Below, piece after piece: positions 34,894 to 44,476 of a stretch of DNA of 64,000 nucleotides (position 1 is its first letter; each line of letters opens with the position of its first letter). The notes below the pieces were generated by a model. It had not been told where the DNA came from. It saw nothing but the letters and a program-made list of their open reading frames with translations, and ran no database searches. The DNA comes from Sphingomonas cannabina. Its GTDB lineage: Bacteria; Pseudomonadota; Alphaproteobacteria; Sphingomonadales; Sphingomonadaceae. Position numbers and translations under genes: made by a program. The stretch covers positions 3,953,001-4,017,000 of the forward strand of contig NZ_CP090059.1 of NCBI RefSeq assembly GCF_021391395.1, written 5' to 3'.

Positions 34894-37800
34894 ATGCGTC
34901 TCAGTCATTTCTTCATCCGCCGGCCGATCTTCGCAGGCGTGATCGCGATCATCATCACGATCATCGGCGCCTTCGCCTATTTCGGCCTGCCGATCTCGCA
35001 ATTCCCCAACGTCGTCCCCCCGACGGTGACGGTGACCACCAACTACCCCGGCGCCTCGGCCGAGACCGTCGCGGACACCGTCGCCGCGCCGATCGAGCAG
35101 CAGATCAACGGCGTCGACAACATGCTCTACCAGTCGTCGCAGTCGACCGGCGACGGGCGGCTGACGATCACCGTCACCTTCAAGCTCGGCACCAACCTCG
35201 ATACCGCGCAGGTGCTGGTGCAGAACCGCGTCGCACTCGCCGAGCCGAGCCTGCCGGAGGAGGTACGCCGCCAGGGCGTCGTGGTCCGCAAGACCTCGCC
35301 GTCGTGGCTGATGGCGATCAACGTGCTGTCGCCCGACGGCTCGCTCGACCGCAGCTACGTCTCCAACTACGCGCTGACCCAGCTCAAGGACCGGCTGACC
35401 CGCGTCGACGGCATCGGCGACGTCCAGGTGTTCGGCGCGCGCGACTTCGCGATGCGCGTGTGGATCGATCCCGGCCGCGCGGCCGAGCTGAACCTCACCG
35501 GCGGCGACATCGTCTCGGCGCTGCGTGCGCAGAACGTGCAGGTCGCGGCCGGCGTGGTCGGCCAGCCGCCGTTCGACACCGGCGCCGCGCAGCAGCTCAA
35601 CGTCGAGACGCAGGGCCGCTTCAAGACCGCCGACGAGTTCGCCAACATCATCATCCGCACCGATCCCACCGGTGCGATCACCCGCCTGCGCGACGTCGCC
35701 CGGGTCGAGCTCGGCGCCGAGGACTATGGCGTCAACGCCTATCTCTCGGGCCAGGACTCGATCATCATGGGCGTCACCCAGCGGCCGGGCACCAACGCGC
35801 TCGCCGCCGCCGAGGGAGTGAAAGCCCAGCTCAAGGAAGCCGCTAAGAGCTTCCCGAAGGGCCTCGAATACCGCATCATCTGGAACCCGACCGAGTTCAT
35901 CAGCGAATCGATGCACGCGGTGCAGGAGACGCTGCTCGAGGCGATGATCCTCGTCGTCATCGTCATCATCGTCTTCCTCCAGAGCTGGCGCGCCGCGGTC
36001 ATCCCGATCGTTGCCATCCCGGTGTCGCTGATCGGCACCTTCGCGATGCTGGCCGGGCTCGGCTATTCGCTCAACACGCTGTCGATGTTCGGCCTGGTGC
36101 TGGCGATCGGCATCGTCGTCGACGACGCGATCGTCGTCGTCGAGAACGTCGAGCGCAACCTCGAGCACGGCCTGTCGCCGCGCGAGGCCGCGCACAAGTC
36201 GATGGACGAGGTGTCGGCGGCGCTGGTCGCGATCGTGCTGGTGCTCTGCGCGGTGTTCGTGCCGACCACCTTCCTCACCGGCATCACCGGCGAGTTCTAC
36301 CGCCAGTTCGCGGTGACGATCGCCACCGCCACCGTGATCTCGCTGATCCTGTCGCTCACTCTGTCGCCCGCGCTCGCCGCCCTGCTGCTGCGTCCGCGCG
36401 CGACCGAGGCGCCGGCGTCCGGCTGGCGGCGCTATGCCTGGCTGGCGGGCGACCGCTTCAACCAGGGCTTCGATCGCCTGAGCAACTGGTACTCGCGCCT
36501 CACCCACCGCATCACCAGCGCGCCCAAGTCGGCGCTCGCCACCTATGCCGCGCTGATCCTCGCCACCGGCGCGATCTTCTGGGCGACCCCTGCCGGCTTC
36601 GTCCCCGCGCAGGACCAGGGCTATGCCCTCGCCGCGATCCAGCTGCCGCCCGGCAGCTCGATCCAGCAGACCGACGCGGTGCTGAAGAAGGTGGTGAACA
36701 AGCTGCTCAAGGTGCCCGGCACCGAGGCGGCGGTGATGTTCGCCGGCTTCGACGGCGCCTCGCAGACGCAGGCGTCGAACGCGGGCGCGGCCTATATCAC
36801 CTTCAAGCCGTTCTCGGAGCGCGCCGGCACCGACCGGACCGAGCGCAACATCGAGAACGACATGCGCGCGGCGCTCGCCGACGTGAACGACGCGTTCGTG
36901 TTCGTGATCCCGCCGCCCGTCATCCAGGGCATCGGCAACGGCGGCGGCTATCGCATGATCGTGCAGGACCGCAGCGACGCCGGCTACCAGGCGCTGGAGC
37001 AGGCCGCCGGCCAGCTCATCGGCCAGGCGCACCAGCAGCGCGAGCTCGCCAACGTGTTCACGCTGTTCAACACCGCCACGCCGCGCGTCTATGCCGATAT
37101 CGACCGTGCCAAGGCCGACATGCTGGGCGTGCCACCGAGCCGCGTGTTCGAGGCGCTCCAGGTCTATCTGGGCTCCGCCTACATCAACGACTTCAACCTG
37201 CTCGGCCGCACCTTCCGCGTGACCGCGCAGGCGGAGGCGGCGGCGCGCGACGATCCGTCGGACATCGCCCAGCTCAAGACCCGCTCCAACACCGGCGAGA
37301 TGGTGCCGGTCGGCGCGGTCGCGACCTTCGTCGACAAGACCGGCCCCTATCGCGTCACCCGCTACAACCTCTTCCCCGCGGTCGAGGTCGACGGCGAGAC
37401 CGCCCCCGGCTATTCGACCGGCCAGGCGATCGCGGTGATGGAGCGGCTCGCGACCGGGCTCCCGAGCGGCTTCACCACCGAGTGGACCGACATCGCCTTC
37501 CAGCAGAAGGCGGCCGGCAACATCGCCGCGCTGATCTTCGCGCTGTCGGTGGTGTTCGTCTTCCTGGTGCTGGCGGCGCAGTTCGAGAGCCTGATGCTGC
37601 CGCTCGCGATCATCCTGATCGTGCCGATGACGCTGCTCGCCGCCATGGCGGGCGTGAACCTCCGGGGCATGGACAACAACATCCTGACCCAGATCGGCCT
37701 GATCGTGCTGATCGCGCTCGCCGCCAAGAACGCGATCCTGATCGTCGAGTTCGCCAAGCAGGCCGAGGAGCGCGGCGCGACCGTGGTCGAAGCGGCGGTG

Positions 37801-38073
37801 GAGGCGGCCCGCACGCGCCTGCGCCCGATCCTGATGACCAGCTTCGCGTTCATCCTGGGCGTGGTGCCGCTGGTCTGGGCCTCGGGCCCCGGCTACGAGC
37901 TGCGCCAGGCGCTCGGCACCGCGGTGTTCTACGGCATGGTCGGCGTCACCGTGTTCGGCCTGATCTACACCCCCACCTTCTACGTCGTCTGCCGCACGAT
38001 CGGCGACCGTATAGCGCGTGCTCGCAAGCGCGGCGGCGACACGGCCGGTGCGGAACTCCAGCCGGCGGAATGA
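34894..38073 (+). CDS. RND efflux pump permease (HAE-1 family, MexF/AcrB-like)
   Basis: 1059 residues, standard for AcrB/MexF pumps. It starts MRLSHFFIRRPIFAGVIAII. TM4 contains the proton-relay pair in GIVVDDAIVVVENVERN, and TM10 the lysine in AAKNAILIVEFAKQAEERGA. Two large periplasmic loops (about 40-330 and 560-860) form the porter and docking domains. It exports lipophilic drugs or toxic metabolites at the expense of protons. Closest by layout to the MexF group. Confidence 0.96.
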   Translation: MRLSHFFIRRPIFAGVIAIIITIIGAFAYFGLPISQFPNVVPPTVTVTTNYPGASAETVADTVAAPIEQQINGVDNMLYQSSQSTGDGRLTITVTFKLGTNLDTAQVLVQNRVALAEPSLPEEVRRQGVVVRKTSPSWLMAINVLSPDGSLDRSYVSNYALTQLKDRLTRVDGIGDVQVFGARDFAMRVWIDPGRAAELNLTGGDIVSALRAQNVQVAAGVVGQPPFDTGAAQQLNVETQGRFKTADEFANIIIRTDPTGAITRLRDVARVELGAEDYGVNAYLSGQDSIIMGVTQRPGTNALAAAEGVKAQLKEAAKSFPKGLEYRIIWNPTEFISESMHAVQETLLEAMILVVIVIIVFLQSWRAAVIPIVAIPVSLIGTFAMLAGLGYSLNTLSMFGLVLAIGIVVDDAIVVVENVERNLEHGLSPREAAHKSMDEVSAALVAIVLVLCAVFVPTTFLTGITGEFYRQFAVTIATATVISLILSLTLSPALAALLLRPRATEAPASGWRRYAWLAGDRFNQGFDRLSNWYSRLTHRITSAPKSALATYAALILATGAIFWATPAGFVPAQDQGYALAAIQLPPGSSIQQTDAVLKKVVNKLLKVPGTEAAVMFAGFDGASQTQASNAGAAYITFKPFSERAGTDRTERNIENDMRAALADVNDAFVFVIPPPVIQGIGNGGGYRMIVQDRSDAGYQALEQAAGQLIGQAHQQRELANVFTLFNTATPRVYADIDRAKADMLGVPPSRVFEALQVYLGSAYINDFNLLGRTFRVTAQAEAAARDDPSDIAQLKTRSNTGEMVPVGAVATFVDKTGPYRVTRYNLFPAVEVDGETAPGYSTGQAIAVMERLATGLPSGFTTEWTDIAFQQKAAGNIAALIFALSVVFVFLVLAAQFESLMLPLAIILIVPMTLLAAMAGVNLRGMDNNILTQIGLIVLIALAAKNAILIVEFAKQAEERGATVVEAAVEAARTRLRPILMTSFAFILGVVPLVWASGPGYELRQALGTAVFYGMVGVTVFGLIYTPTFYVVCRTIGDRIARARKRGGDTAGAELQPAE

Positions 38074-38084
38074 ACCAGCAGTCG

Positions 38085-38176
38085 CCCTCACCCTTCCGGC
38101 GCCTTCGGCGCCTCCCTCCCTCTCCCGCTGGGAGAGGGAAGGGGCCCGCCGCCGTAGGCGGCGGGAAGGGTGAGGG
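38085..38176. repeat. Intergenic inverted-repeat element, CCCTCACCC type
   Basis: CCCTCACCCTTCC (38085-38097) and GGAAGGGTGAGGG (38164-38176) enclose further hairpins, GGCGCCTTCGGCGCC-like and CTCTCCCGCTGGGAGAG-like. It sits inside the pump-channel gap of the operon. Confidence 0.75.
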
Positions 38177-38201
38177 TGATCGAGAAAGCAGGATGCAAAC
38201 C

Positions 38202-39617
38202 ATGCGTATCTTCCTCGCAACAGCCTCGGCACTCGCGCTCGCCGCCTGCGCCGTCGGCCCGAACTACAAGGCCCCCACCCCGCCGCAGACCGCCTCGGGC
38301 AAGTTCGTCTCCACGAACACGCCCGCGGTCACCACCGCGCCCGTCGAGGGCAAGTGGTGGCGGCTCTACGACGACCCCGTCCTCGACGGGCTGATCGCCG
38401 ACGCGCTCGCCGCCAACACCGATCTGCGCGTCGCGGTCGCCCGTCTCGCCCGCGCCCGCGCGGCGCTGCGCGAGGTGCGCACCGATCGCCTGCCCGAGGT
38501 CGGCGTCAGCGCCAATCCCACTTACCGCCGCCTGCCCGAGATTCAGACCGGGCCTGGGGTGAAGCGCGAGGACTGGCTGCTCGACGGCGGGCTCGACGTT
38601 TCCTACGAGGTCGACCTGTTCGGCCGCATCACCCGCGACGTCGAGGCGGCGCGGGGCGACGTCGCCGCAGCCCAGGCCGATGCCGACGCGGTGCGCGTCT
38701 CGGTCGTCGCCGAGACCGCGCGCGCCTATGCCGACGCCGCCAGCGCCGCCGAGCGGCTCGCGGTCGCCGAGCGCATCGTCAGCCTGCTCGACCGTTCGCT
38801 GAAGCTCACCGACCGCCGCGCCCAGGTCGGACTCACCACCCGGCTCGACACCGCGCGGATCGCGGCGCTGCGCAACCAGCGCCAGGCCGAGGTGCCCTCG
38901 ATCGCCGCCGAACGCGACGCCGCGCTGTTCCGCCTGGCGACGCTCACCGGCCGCGCGCCGGCGGACCTCCCCGACGTGGCCAAGGCGCGGACCGCGACGC
39001 TCCGCCTCGACAAGCCGATCCCGGTCGGCGACGGCGCCGCCTTGCTCGCCCGCCGCCCGGACGTGCGCGCCGCCGAGCGCCGCCTCGCCGCCGCCACCGC
39101 ACGCATCGGGGTCGCCACCGCCGACCTCTATCCCCGCATCAGCCTCGGCGCCTCGATCGGCTCGACCGGCCCTAACATCAGCGACGTGTTCGGCGCCGGC
39201 CCCCTGCGCTGGCTGCTCGGCCCGCTGATCAGCTGGTCCTTCACCGACCAGGCCCGCGCCCGCGCCCGCATCGCCGGAGCGGAGGCCGATACCCAGGCCG
39301 CGCTCGCGACCTTCGACGGCACCGTGCTGCGCTCGCTCGAAGAGACCGAGACCGCGCTCACCGGCTATGCGCACATGCTCGACCGCCGCACCGCCCTCCA
39401 GGCGGCGCGCAACGAGGCCGAGGTCGCGGTCCGCATCACCCGCGCCCAGCAGCGCGAGGGTCAGATCGACAGCCTTGCCCTGCTCGACTCCGAGCGCACC
39501 TTCGCCGAGGCCGAGGCCGAGCTCGCCCTGATCGATGCCCAGATCGCCGACGCGCAGATCACGCTGTTCAAGGCACTCGGCGGCGGTTGGGAGGATGCGC
39601 CGCCGGTCAAGGCGTAG
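38202..39617 (+). CDS. Outer-membrane efflux channel lipoprotein (NodT/OprM family)
   Basis: 471 residues. Signal peptide with lipobox LALAACAVGPNY, then two repeats of the TolC fold; VSYEVDLFGRITRDVEAARG and ISWSFTDQARARARIAGAEA mark equivalent positions. The trimer forms the outer-membrane exit duct for the upstream pump. An ATG 9 nt earlier is possible, but AGGA is better spaced for this one. It is the final gene of the efflux operon. Confidence 0.93.
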   Translation: MRIFLATASALALAACAVGPNYKAPTPPQTASGKFVSTNTPAVTTAPVEGKWWRLYDDPVLDGLIADALAANTDLRVAVARLARARAALREVRTDRLPEVGVSANPTYRRLPEIQTGPGVKREDWLLDGGLDVSYEVDLFGRITRDVEAARGDVAAAQADADAVRVSVVAETARAYADAASAAERLAVAERIVSLLDRSLKLTDRRAQVGLTTRLDTARIAALRNQRQAEVPSIAAERDAALFRLATLTGRAPADLPDVAKARTATLRLDKPIPVGDGAALLARRPDVRAAERRLAAATARIGVATADLYPRISLGASIGSTGPNISDVFGAGPLRWLLGPLISWSFTDQARARARIAGAEADTQAALATFDGTVLRSLEETETALTGYAHMLDRRTALQAARNEAEVAVRITRAQQREGQIDSLALLDSERTFAEAEAELALIDAQIADAQITLFKALGGGWEDAPPVKA

Positions 39618-39620
39618 GAA

Positions 39621-39858
39621 TTGGTTCACGCAAAGGCGCGAAGAGAAGAAGTTTTGTTCACGCGGAGACGCGGAGGACGCAGAGATGTCTCGCCTGTAGT
39701 CCCCGTCTCGCGTCAGCGAGACCTTTCAGCCTGCGGCAAGCACCAAGCCTGAAGGCCGCTGGCGCGGCTGAGCGTGCGGCCAGCGACGTATCTCCGCGTC
39801 CTCCGCGTCTCCGCGTGAACCAATTCACTTCTTCCTCCCTTCGCGCCTTTGCGTGAAC
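39621..39858. repeat. 240-bp nested inverted-repeat (MITE-like) element
   Basis: Outer arms GTTCACGCAAAGGCGCGAAG (39624-39643) and its exact complement (39839-39858). Inner arms of about 30 bp start GTTCACGCGGAGACGCGG (39656) and end at 39820. A small hairpin GTCTCGC/GCGAGAC lies in the middle. No protein gene lies in 39618-39994. Confidence 0.75.
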
Positions 39859-39994
39859 AAGCTCCTCCTTCCGAACCTTCCCCCTCTCCATGCGTATACG
39901 GGCTAGCACCGCTCAGCCCGCGAGCCCGCATGTCAAAACAGCTTTCCTACATTGAACCTATTTGGTTATTATCTGCGACTCGAAGGAGGCGCAT

Positions 39995-40540
39995 ATGGAT
40001 ATCGACCAACTGATCGACGACGTCATCGCCCGCGAGGGCGGTTATTCCGACCACCCCGCCGACCGCGGCGGTCCGACTCGCTGGGGCATTACCCAGGCGA
40101 CCGCACGGCAGCACGGCTACGCCGGCGACATGCGGAGCTTCCCGCGCGAGCAGGCCGCGGCGATCTACCGCCGCACCTACTGGACCCAGCCAGGCTACGA
40201 TCGCGTCGCGGATCATGCCGAGCGCGTGGCGGCGGAGCTGTTCGACACCGGCGTCAACATGGGGCCGGCGATTGCAACCCGCTTTCTCCAGCGCGCGCTC
40301 AACGCGCTCAACCGCAACGGAAGCGATTACCCTGACATCGCGGTCGATGGACAGATCGGCCCCCGCACGCTGACCGCGCTCGCCGGCTTCATCGATACGC
40401 GCGGCGCGGCGGGGGAAGCGGTGCTGCTCAAGGCGATCGAGGCGCTGCAAGGCGAATATTACATCAGCCTCGCCGAACGCCGGCCAGCCAATGAGGCGTT
40501 CCTCTACGGCTGGCTCGCGAACCGGATCGGTTCATCGTGA
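39995..40540 (+). CDS. GH108-type endolysin (N-acetylmuramidase)
   Basis: 181 residues. IAREGGYSDHPADRGGPTRWGIT contains the catalytic glutamate and surrounding residues of glycosyl hydrolase family 108. The C-terminal half (YPDIAVDGQIGPRTLTALAG) is the predicted peptidoglycan-binding domain that accompanies it. There is no signal peptide, so release would depend on a holin, and a holin-like gene follows. AAGGAGG lies 6 nt before ATG. This is the type of muramidase used by phages and gene-transfer agents. Confidence 0.9.
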   Translation: MDIDQLIDDVIAREGGYSDHPADRGGPTRWGITQATARQHGYAGDMRSFPREQAAAIYRRTYWTQPGYDRVADHAERVAAELFDTGVNMGPAIATRFLQRALNALNRNGSDYPDIAVDGQIGPRTLTALAGFIDTRGAAGEAVLLKAIEALQGEYYISLAERRPANEAFLYGWLANRIGSS

Positions 40541-40621
40541 CTCGCGCGCGCGTACGCGAAGCAGGCGCGACTTTCGTGACTTTCGGCGGCTTTCCGCGGT
40601 GCCGCCGACAACCGTCACTCG

Positions 40622-40661
40622 AGTCAATTTAGTCAACATTTTCGGATCAACCGCGGTCAAC
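40622..40661 (+). promoter_or_regulatory. Four RRTCAAC-like direct repeats upstream of holin gene
   Basis: AGTCAAT (40622), AGTCAAC (40631), GATCAAC (40645) and GGTCAAC (40655) stand on the same strand 9, 14 and 10 bp apart, just before the holin ribosome site. A cooperative regulator site is possible. Confidence 0.35.
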
Positions 40662-40675
40662 ATTCGGAGCGGACA

Positions 40676-41089
40676 ATGGGCATTCTCGAAGGACTCATCG
40701 GGCCGGTCGCCGGCCTCATCGACAAGATCATCCCCGACCCCAAGGCGCGCGACGCCGCCAAGCTGGAGCTGCTGAAGCTCCAAGGCAGCCAGGAGATGGA
40801 GCTGGTCAAGGCGCAGATGGCGGCGGTGCTCGCCGAGGCGCAGTCGGCCGACCCCTGGACCAGCCGGGCGCGGCCGAGCTTCCTCTACGTCATGTACGCG
40901 CTGCTCTTGTGGAGCATCCCGATGGGGCTGATCGCCGCGATACGACCGGCGACGGCGGAGGCGATCGCCAAGGGTATGAACGGCTATCTCAGCGGCATCC
41001 CCGAGCCGCTCTACACGCTCTTCGCCACCGGCTACCTCGGCTACACCGTGGCCCGGCAATGGGGGAAGATGAAGGGAGTGGAGAAGTAA
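40676..41089 (+). CDS. Holin-like protein (GTA/3TM holin type)
   Basis: 137 residues. An N-terminal helix ([20 protein letters not shown]) and a charged coiled stretch (DAAKLELLKLQGSQEMELVK) precede two membrane helices, YVMYALLLWSIPMGLIA and YTLFATGYLGYTVARQW. This is the layout of the 3TM holin family found in gene-transfer agents and phages. It would let the upstream endolysin reach the wall. No capsid, tail or integrase genes are near, so it is an isolated lysis module. Confidence 0.82.
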   Translation: MGILEGLIGPVAGLIDKIIPDPKARDAAKLELLKLQGSQEMELVKAQMAAVLAEAQSADPWTSRARPSFLYVMYALLLWSIPMGLIAAIRPATAEAIAKGMNGYLSGIPEPLYTLFATGYLGYTVARQWGKMKGVEK

Positions 41090-41241
41090 AAAGATCCTCC
41101 CCGGAACGGGGAGGGGGACCATTCGTCGCAGATGAATGGTGGAGGGGGCCCGCCACATCGGTTTTTCGTCCGTGGCTGGGCCCCCTCCCCCACCGGCCTG
41201 CGGCCGGCGGTCCCCCTCCCCGTGCCGGGGAGGATCTTTTT
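41088..41241. repeat. Inverted-repeat element acting as bidirectional terminator
   Basis: It begins AAAAAGATCCTCCCCGG and ends CCGGGGAGGATCTTTTT, and its ends coincide with the stop codons of the two convergent genes. The A-run and T-run make it a good intrinsic terminator in both directions. Same family as 12114 and 49145. Confidence 0.8.
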
Positions 41242-42451
41242 ACTTCGCCATTCCCTCCAGCGTCCCCAAATTCACCGTCGCCGCCAGCGCCTTCAGCGTA
41301 TCGAGGCTATCCGCTTCCCCTTCCACCGACACGACGAACCGGTTCGCCACCACCGTCGAATATTCGCCATGTCGCGACCCGCTGTCCCATTTCTCGGTGG
41401 TCATGCGACCGTCGACCTGTCCGGTCTTCTCGAAGCCGGTCTCGGTGGTACGGTTGGCCTGGACGTTGAACGCGCTGCCGAGTGCGGCGAGCCCGCCCAT
41501 CGCTCCCATGTCGGTGACGGACAGCTGGGCGGTGTCGTCGCCGCGGCTGTAGTCGCCCTTGGCGTTCGATCCGGCGACGCCGGCCGCGCCTGCGCTGGCG
41601 CTTTCGATCGCCGTGCGGTTCCAGCCCGCCGCCGCAGTGGGCAGCAGCGCCTGAAGCGCATTGGGATCGATCGGCTTGACCGTGGCCGCGCCCGCCGCAC
41701 CGGCGGCCGCCGCTGCCTGCGCGGCATTGGCATTCGCTTCCATCTGCTTGGCGGCGGTTTCCAGCTTGCCGAGGTCGACCGATCCGCCGCCGGGCAGCTC
41801 GACCGATCCGGCGGTGGTGGCGCCTCCGAGCATCGCCGGGCCCATGAAGCTGGCGGTGGCCGTCGTCGCGATCGCGCCGATCACGATATAGAGCACGATC
41901 GCGCACAGGATCGTCACCACGGTGTAGCCGAGCGCCTTGTCCTGCGGCGCCTTCATCAGCCGCGGCAGGCCGAGATAGAGGAGATAGAGGCTGTAGAGGC
42001 CGAACAGGACGCCGAGGATGCCGAGCATCGGCACCAGGCCGAAGATGCCCCCGACGAAGCTGGCGGTATAGGAGAAGGCGACCACCTTCAGCGCCGAGAC
42101 CGGATTGCGGGTCCCGCCGAAATTGGGCGCCAGCCAATCGACGATCTTCGCCAGCACCCAGACGCCGATCACCGCCAGCACATAGCAGACGATCGCGAAG
42201 CTCAGGCTGCCCAGCAGCGACGGCTTGAACACGACGCCGTAGCCGTAGCCGAACAGCTGGCTGCCGATGAGCCCGGCGACAGGCCCGATCGCCGCGAGCG
42301 GCAGCACCCAGCCGGTGAAGATGCCCTTCTCGGTCATAGGCTCGGCATCGATCCGGTCCCATTCGGGCTTGGGCGAGAGCAGGATGTTCTTGATCCGGTC
42401 GATGATGCCGCCGGTCGCAGGTGTCGGAGCAGGTGGAGGTGTCGTAGCCAT
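41240..42451 (-). CDS. Yip1-family membrane protein with soluble tail
   Basis: 403 residues. A proline-rich cytoplasmic start leads to [20 protein letters not shown], the usual Yip1-family entry, then five membrane helices (residues 45-200). An alanine-rich linker and a soluble C-terminal domain of unknown type follow (from about residue 255). Bacterial Yip1-domain proteins have no settled function. The start is chosen at MATTPPP because the frame upstream runs into the hslV promoter. Divergent from hslV. Confidence 0.85.
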   Translation of the reverse strand: MATTPPPAPTPATGGIIDRIKNILLSPKPEWDRIDAEPMTEKGIFTGWVLPLAAIGPVAGLIGSQLFGYGYGVVFKPSLLGSLSFAIVCYVLAVIGVWVLAKIVDWLAPNFGGTRNPVSALKVVAFSYTASFVGGIFGLVPMLGILGVLFGLYSLYLLYLGLPRLMKAPQDKALGYTVVTILCAIVLYIVIGAIATTATASFMGPAMLGGATTAGSVELPGGGSVDLGKLETAAKQMEANANAAQAAAAAGAAGAATVKPIDPNALQALLPTAAAGWNRTAIESASAGAAGVAGSNAKGDYSRGDDTAQLSVTDMGAMGGLAALGSAFNVQANRTTETGFEKTGQVDGRMTTEKWDSGSRHGEYSTVVANRFVVSVEGEADSLDTLKALAATVNLGTLEGMAK

Positions 42452-42517
42452 CTCGAAGTCCCCTTGCTGTTCGAGTCGCTGGAGCAACGATGCGCCGCTA
42501 CGCCGTTCGTGGGAAGC

Positions 42518-42545
42518 CTTGATTGCAATCGGGGCCGCTCCATAT
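42518..42545 (+). promoter_or_regulatory. Putative sigma32 (RpoH) promoter of hslVU
   Basis: CTTGAT (42518-42523), 14 bp, CTCCATAT (42538-42545), close to the heat-shock consensus CTTGAA-N13/14-CCCCATNT. RNA would start within a few bases of the hslV ATG. Confidence 0.5.
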
Positions 42546-42553
42546 CCGGCGCC

Positions 42554-43108
42554 ATGAGCGGGACTACACCGGTGTGGCACGGCACCACCATCCTCTCCGT
42601 GCGCAAGAACGGCCGCGTCGTGGTGATCGGCGATGGCCAGGTCTCCCAGGGCCAGACCGTCATGAAGCCCAACGCCAAGAAGGTACGGCGTCTCGGTGAC
42701 GGCAGCGTCATCGGCGGCTTCGCCGGCGCGACCGCCGACGCCTTCACCCTGTTCGAGCGGCTCGAGGCCAAGCTCGAGCGGCACCAGGGCCAGCTGCTGC
42801 GCGCCGCAGTCGAGCTCGCCAAGGACTGGCGGACCGACAAGTACCTACGCAACCTGGAGGCGATGATGATCGTCGCCGACAAGGCTGTCACGCTGGTGAT
42901 CACCGGCAACGGCGACGTGCTGGAGCCGGAGGGCGGGGTCGCGGCGATCGGATCGGGCGGCAACTTCGCCCTCGCCGCCGCGCGGGCGCTGGTCGATTAC
43001 GAGCAGGACGCGGAGACGATCTGCCGCAAGGCGATGGCGATCGCCGCCGACGTCTGCGTCTATACCAATGACCGGTTGACCATGGAGACGCTCGACAGCG
43101 AGACCTGA
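42554..43108 (+). CDS. hslV: ATP-dependent protease subunit HslV
   Basis: 184 residues. After a 10-residue propeptide the mature enzyme would start at T11 in [10 protein letters not shown], the catalytic threonine. [14 protein letters not shown] and [15 protein letters not shown] are strongly conserved. Twelve copies form the peptidase chamber capped by HslU. The start is set by the propeptide length; the longer frame upstream is antisense to the Yip1 gene. Confidence 0.96.
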   Translation: MSGTTPVWHGTTILSVRKNGRVVVIGDGQVSQGQTVMKPNAKKVRRLGDGSVIGGFAGATADAFTLFERLEAKLERHQGQLLRAAVELAKDWRTDKYLRNLEAMMIVADKAVTLVITGNGDVLEPEGGVAAIGSGGNFALAAARALVDYEQDAETICRKAMAIAADVCVYTNDRLTMETLDSET

Positions 43109-43146
43109 GCACCACGTTGCTCGCGGAATACCCAATCGCATAGCGG

Positions 43147-43164
43147 CCCCGGCCTCCGCCGGGG
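43147..43164. repeat. Small GC hairpin between hslV and hslU
   Basis: CCCCGGC, four bases, GCCGGGG in the 69-bp gap between the two genes. It resembles a half element of the ACCCCGGCC type at 32521. Confidence 0.5.
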
Positions 43165-43177
43165 CGACGGAAAGAGA

Positions 43178-44476
43178 ATGAACGACAACCTCACCCCCAA
43201 AGCCATCGTCCGCGCATTGGACGAGCATATCATCGGCCAGGCCGAGGCGAAGCGCGCCGTCGCGGTGGCGCTGCGCAACCGCTGGCGGCGGCAGCAGCTG
43301 TCGCCGGACCTGCGCGACGAGGTCAGCCCCAAGAACATCCTGATGATCGGCCCGACCGGCTGCGGCAAGACCGAGATCAGCCGCCGCCTGGCGAAGCTCG
43401 CCGACGCGCCGTTCGTGAAGGTCGAGGCGACCAAGTTCACCGAGGTCGGTTATGTCGGCCGCGACGTCGAGCAGATCGCCCGCGACCTCGTCGAGGAGGC
43501 GGTGCGGCTCGAGAAGGAGCGCCGCCGCGCCGCGGTCAAGGACAAGGCCGAGGAGGCGGCGATGGCGCGCCTGCTCGACGCGCTGACCGGCAAGGGCGCG
43601 AGCGAGGCGACCCGCACTGCCTTCCGCCAGCGCTTCGAGGAGGGGCATCTCGACGCCACCGAGATCGAGGTCGAGCTGGAGGCCGCGCCGCAGATGCCGT
43701 TCGAGATCCCCGGCGGCGGCCAGGTCGGCATGATCAACCTGGGCGAGATGATGGGCAAGGCGTTCGGCCAGGGCAACCTCAAGCGCCGCAAGCTCCCCGT
43801 CCCCGCCGCCTGGGCCAAGCTGGTCGAGGAGGAGGCCGACAAGCGCCTCGACCAGGACGAGGTCAGCCGCACCGCGCTGGCGGACGCGGAGGCGAACGGC
43901 ATCGTCTTCCTCGACGAGATCGACAAGATCGCGGTCTCGGACGTGCGCGGTGGTTCGGTCAGCCGCGAGGGCGTCCAGCGCGACCTGCTGCCGCTGATCG
44001 AGGGCACCACCGTCGCGACCAAATACGGGCCGATGAAGACCGATCACATCCTCTTCATCGCCTCGGGCGCCTTCCACGTCGCCAAGCCGAGCGACCTGCT
44101 GCCCGAGCTCCAAGGCCGCCTTCCCATCCGCGTCGAGCTGAAGGGGCTGACGGAGGAGGATTTCATCGCGATCCTCTCCGACACCAAAGCCTCGCTGCCC
44201 GAGCAGTACAAGGCGCTAATCGGCACCGAGGGCGTGACGATCGACTTCACCCCGGACGGCATCCGCGCCGTCGCCCGGATCGCCGCCGAGGTCAATGCCG
44301 AGGTCGAGAACATCGGCGCCCGCCGCCTGCAGACGGTGATGGAGAAGCTGCTCGAGGAAGTGAGTTTCGACGCCGAGGACCGCGCCGGCGCCACGCTGAC
44401 GATCGACGCGGCCTATGTCGACAGCCAGCTCGCCGGTATCGCCCGCAACACAGACCTCAGCCGCTATGTCCTCTAA
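43178..44476 (+). CDS. hslU: ATP-dependent protease ATPase subunit HslU
   Basis: 432 residues, AAA+ ATPase. Walker A is [20 protein letters not shown] (around residue 60), Walker [16 protein letters not shown], and the insertion (I) domain lies between. The conserved C-terminal tail LSRYVL docks into HslV. It unfolds substrates and feeds them to HslV. GAAAGAGA lies just before the ATG. Confidence 0.96.
   Translation: MNDNLTPKAIVRALDEHIIGQAEAKRAVAVALRNRWRRQQLSPDLRDEVSPKNILMIGPTGCGKTEISRRLAKLADAPFVKVEATKFTEVGYVGRDVEQIARDLVEEAVRLEKERRRAAVKDKAEEAAMARLLDALTGKGASEATRTAFRQRFEEGHLDATEIEVELEAAPQMPFEIPGGGQVGMINLGEMMGKAFGQGNLKRRKLPVPAAWAKLVEEEADKRLDQDEVSRTALADAEANGIVFLDEIDKIAVSDVRGGSVSREGVQRDLLPLIEGTTVATKYGPMKTDHILFIASGAFHVAKPSDLLPELQGRLPIRVELKGLTEEDFIAILSDTKASLPEQYKALIGTEGVTIDFTPDGIRAVARIAAEVNAEVENIGARRLQTVMEKLLEEVSFDAEDRAGATLTIDAAYVDSQLAGIARNTDLSRYVL

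Noticed and set aside
34852..38232. A 1126-codon open frame on the minus strand
   Set aside because: It is antisense to the RND permease, whose motifs and third-position GC bias are unmistakable. The long frame is a by-product of GC-rich codon usage.
39618..39994. An insertion sequence
   Set aside because: It has long inverted arms but no transposase frame and no obvious target-site duplication, so it is called a MITE-like repeat only.
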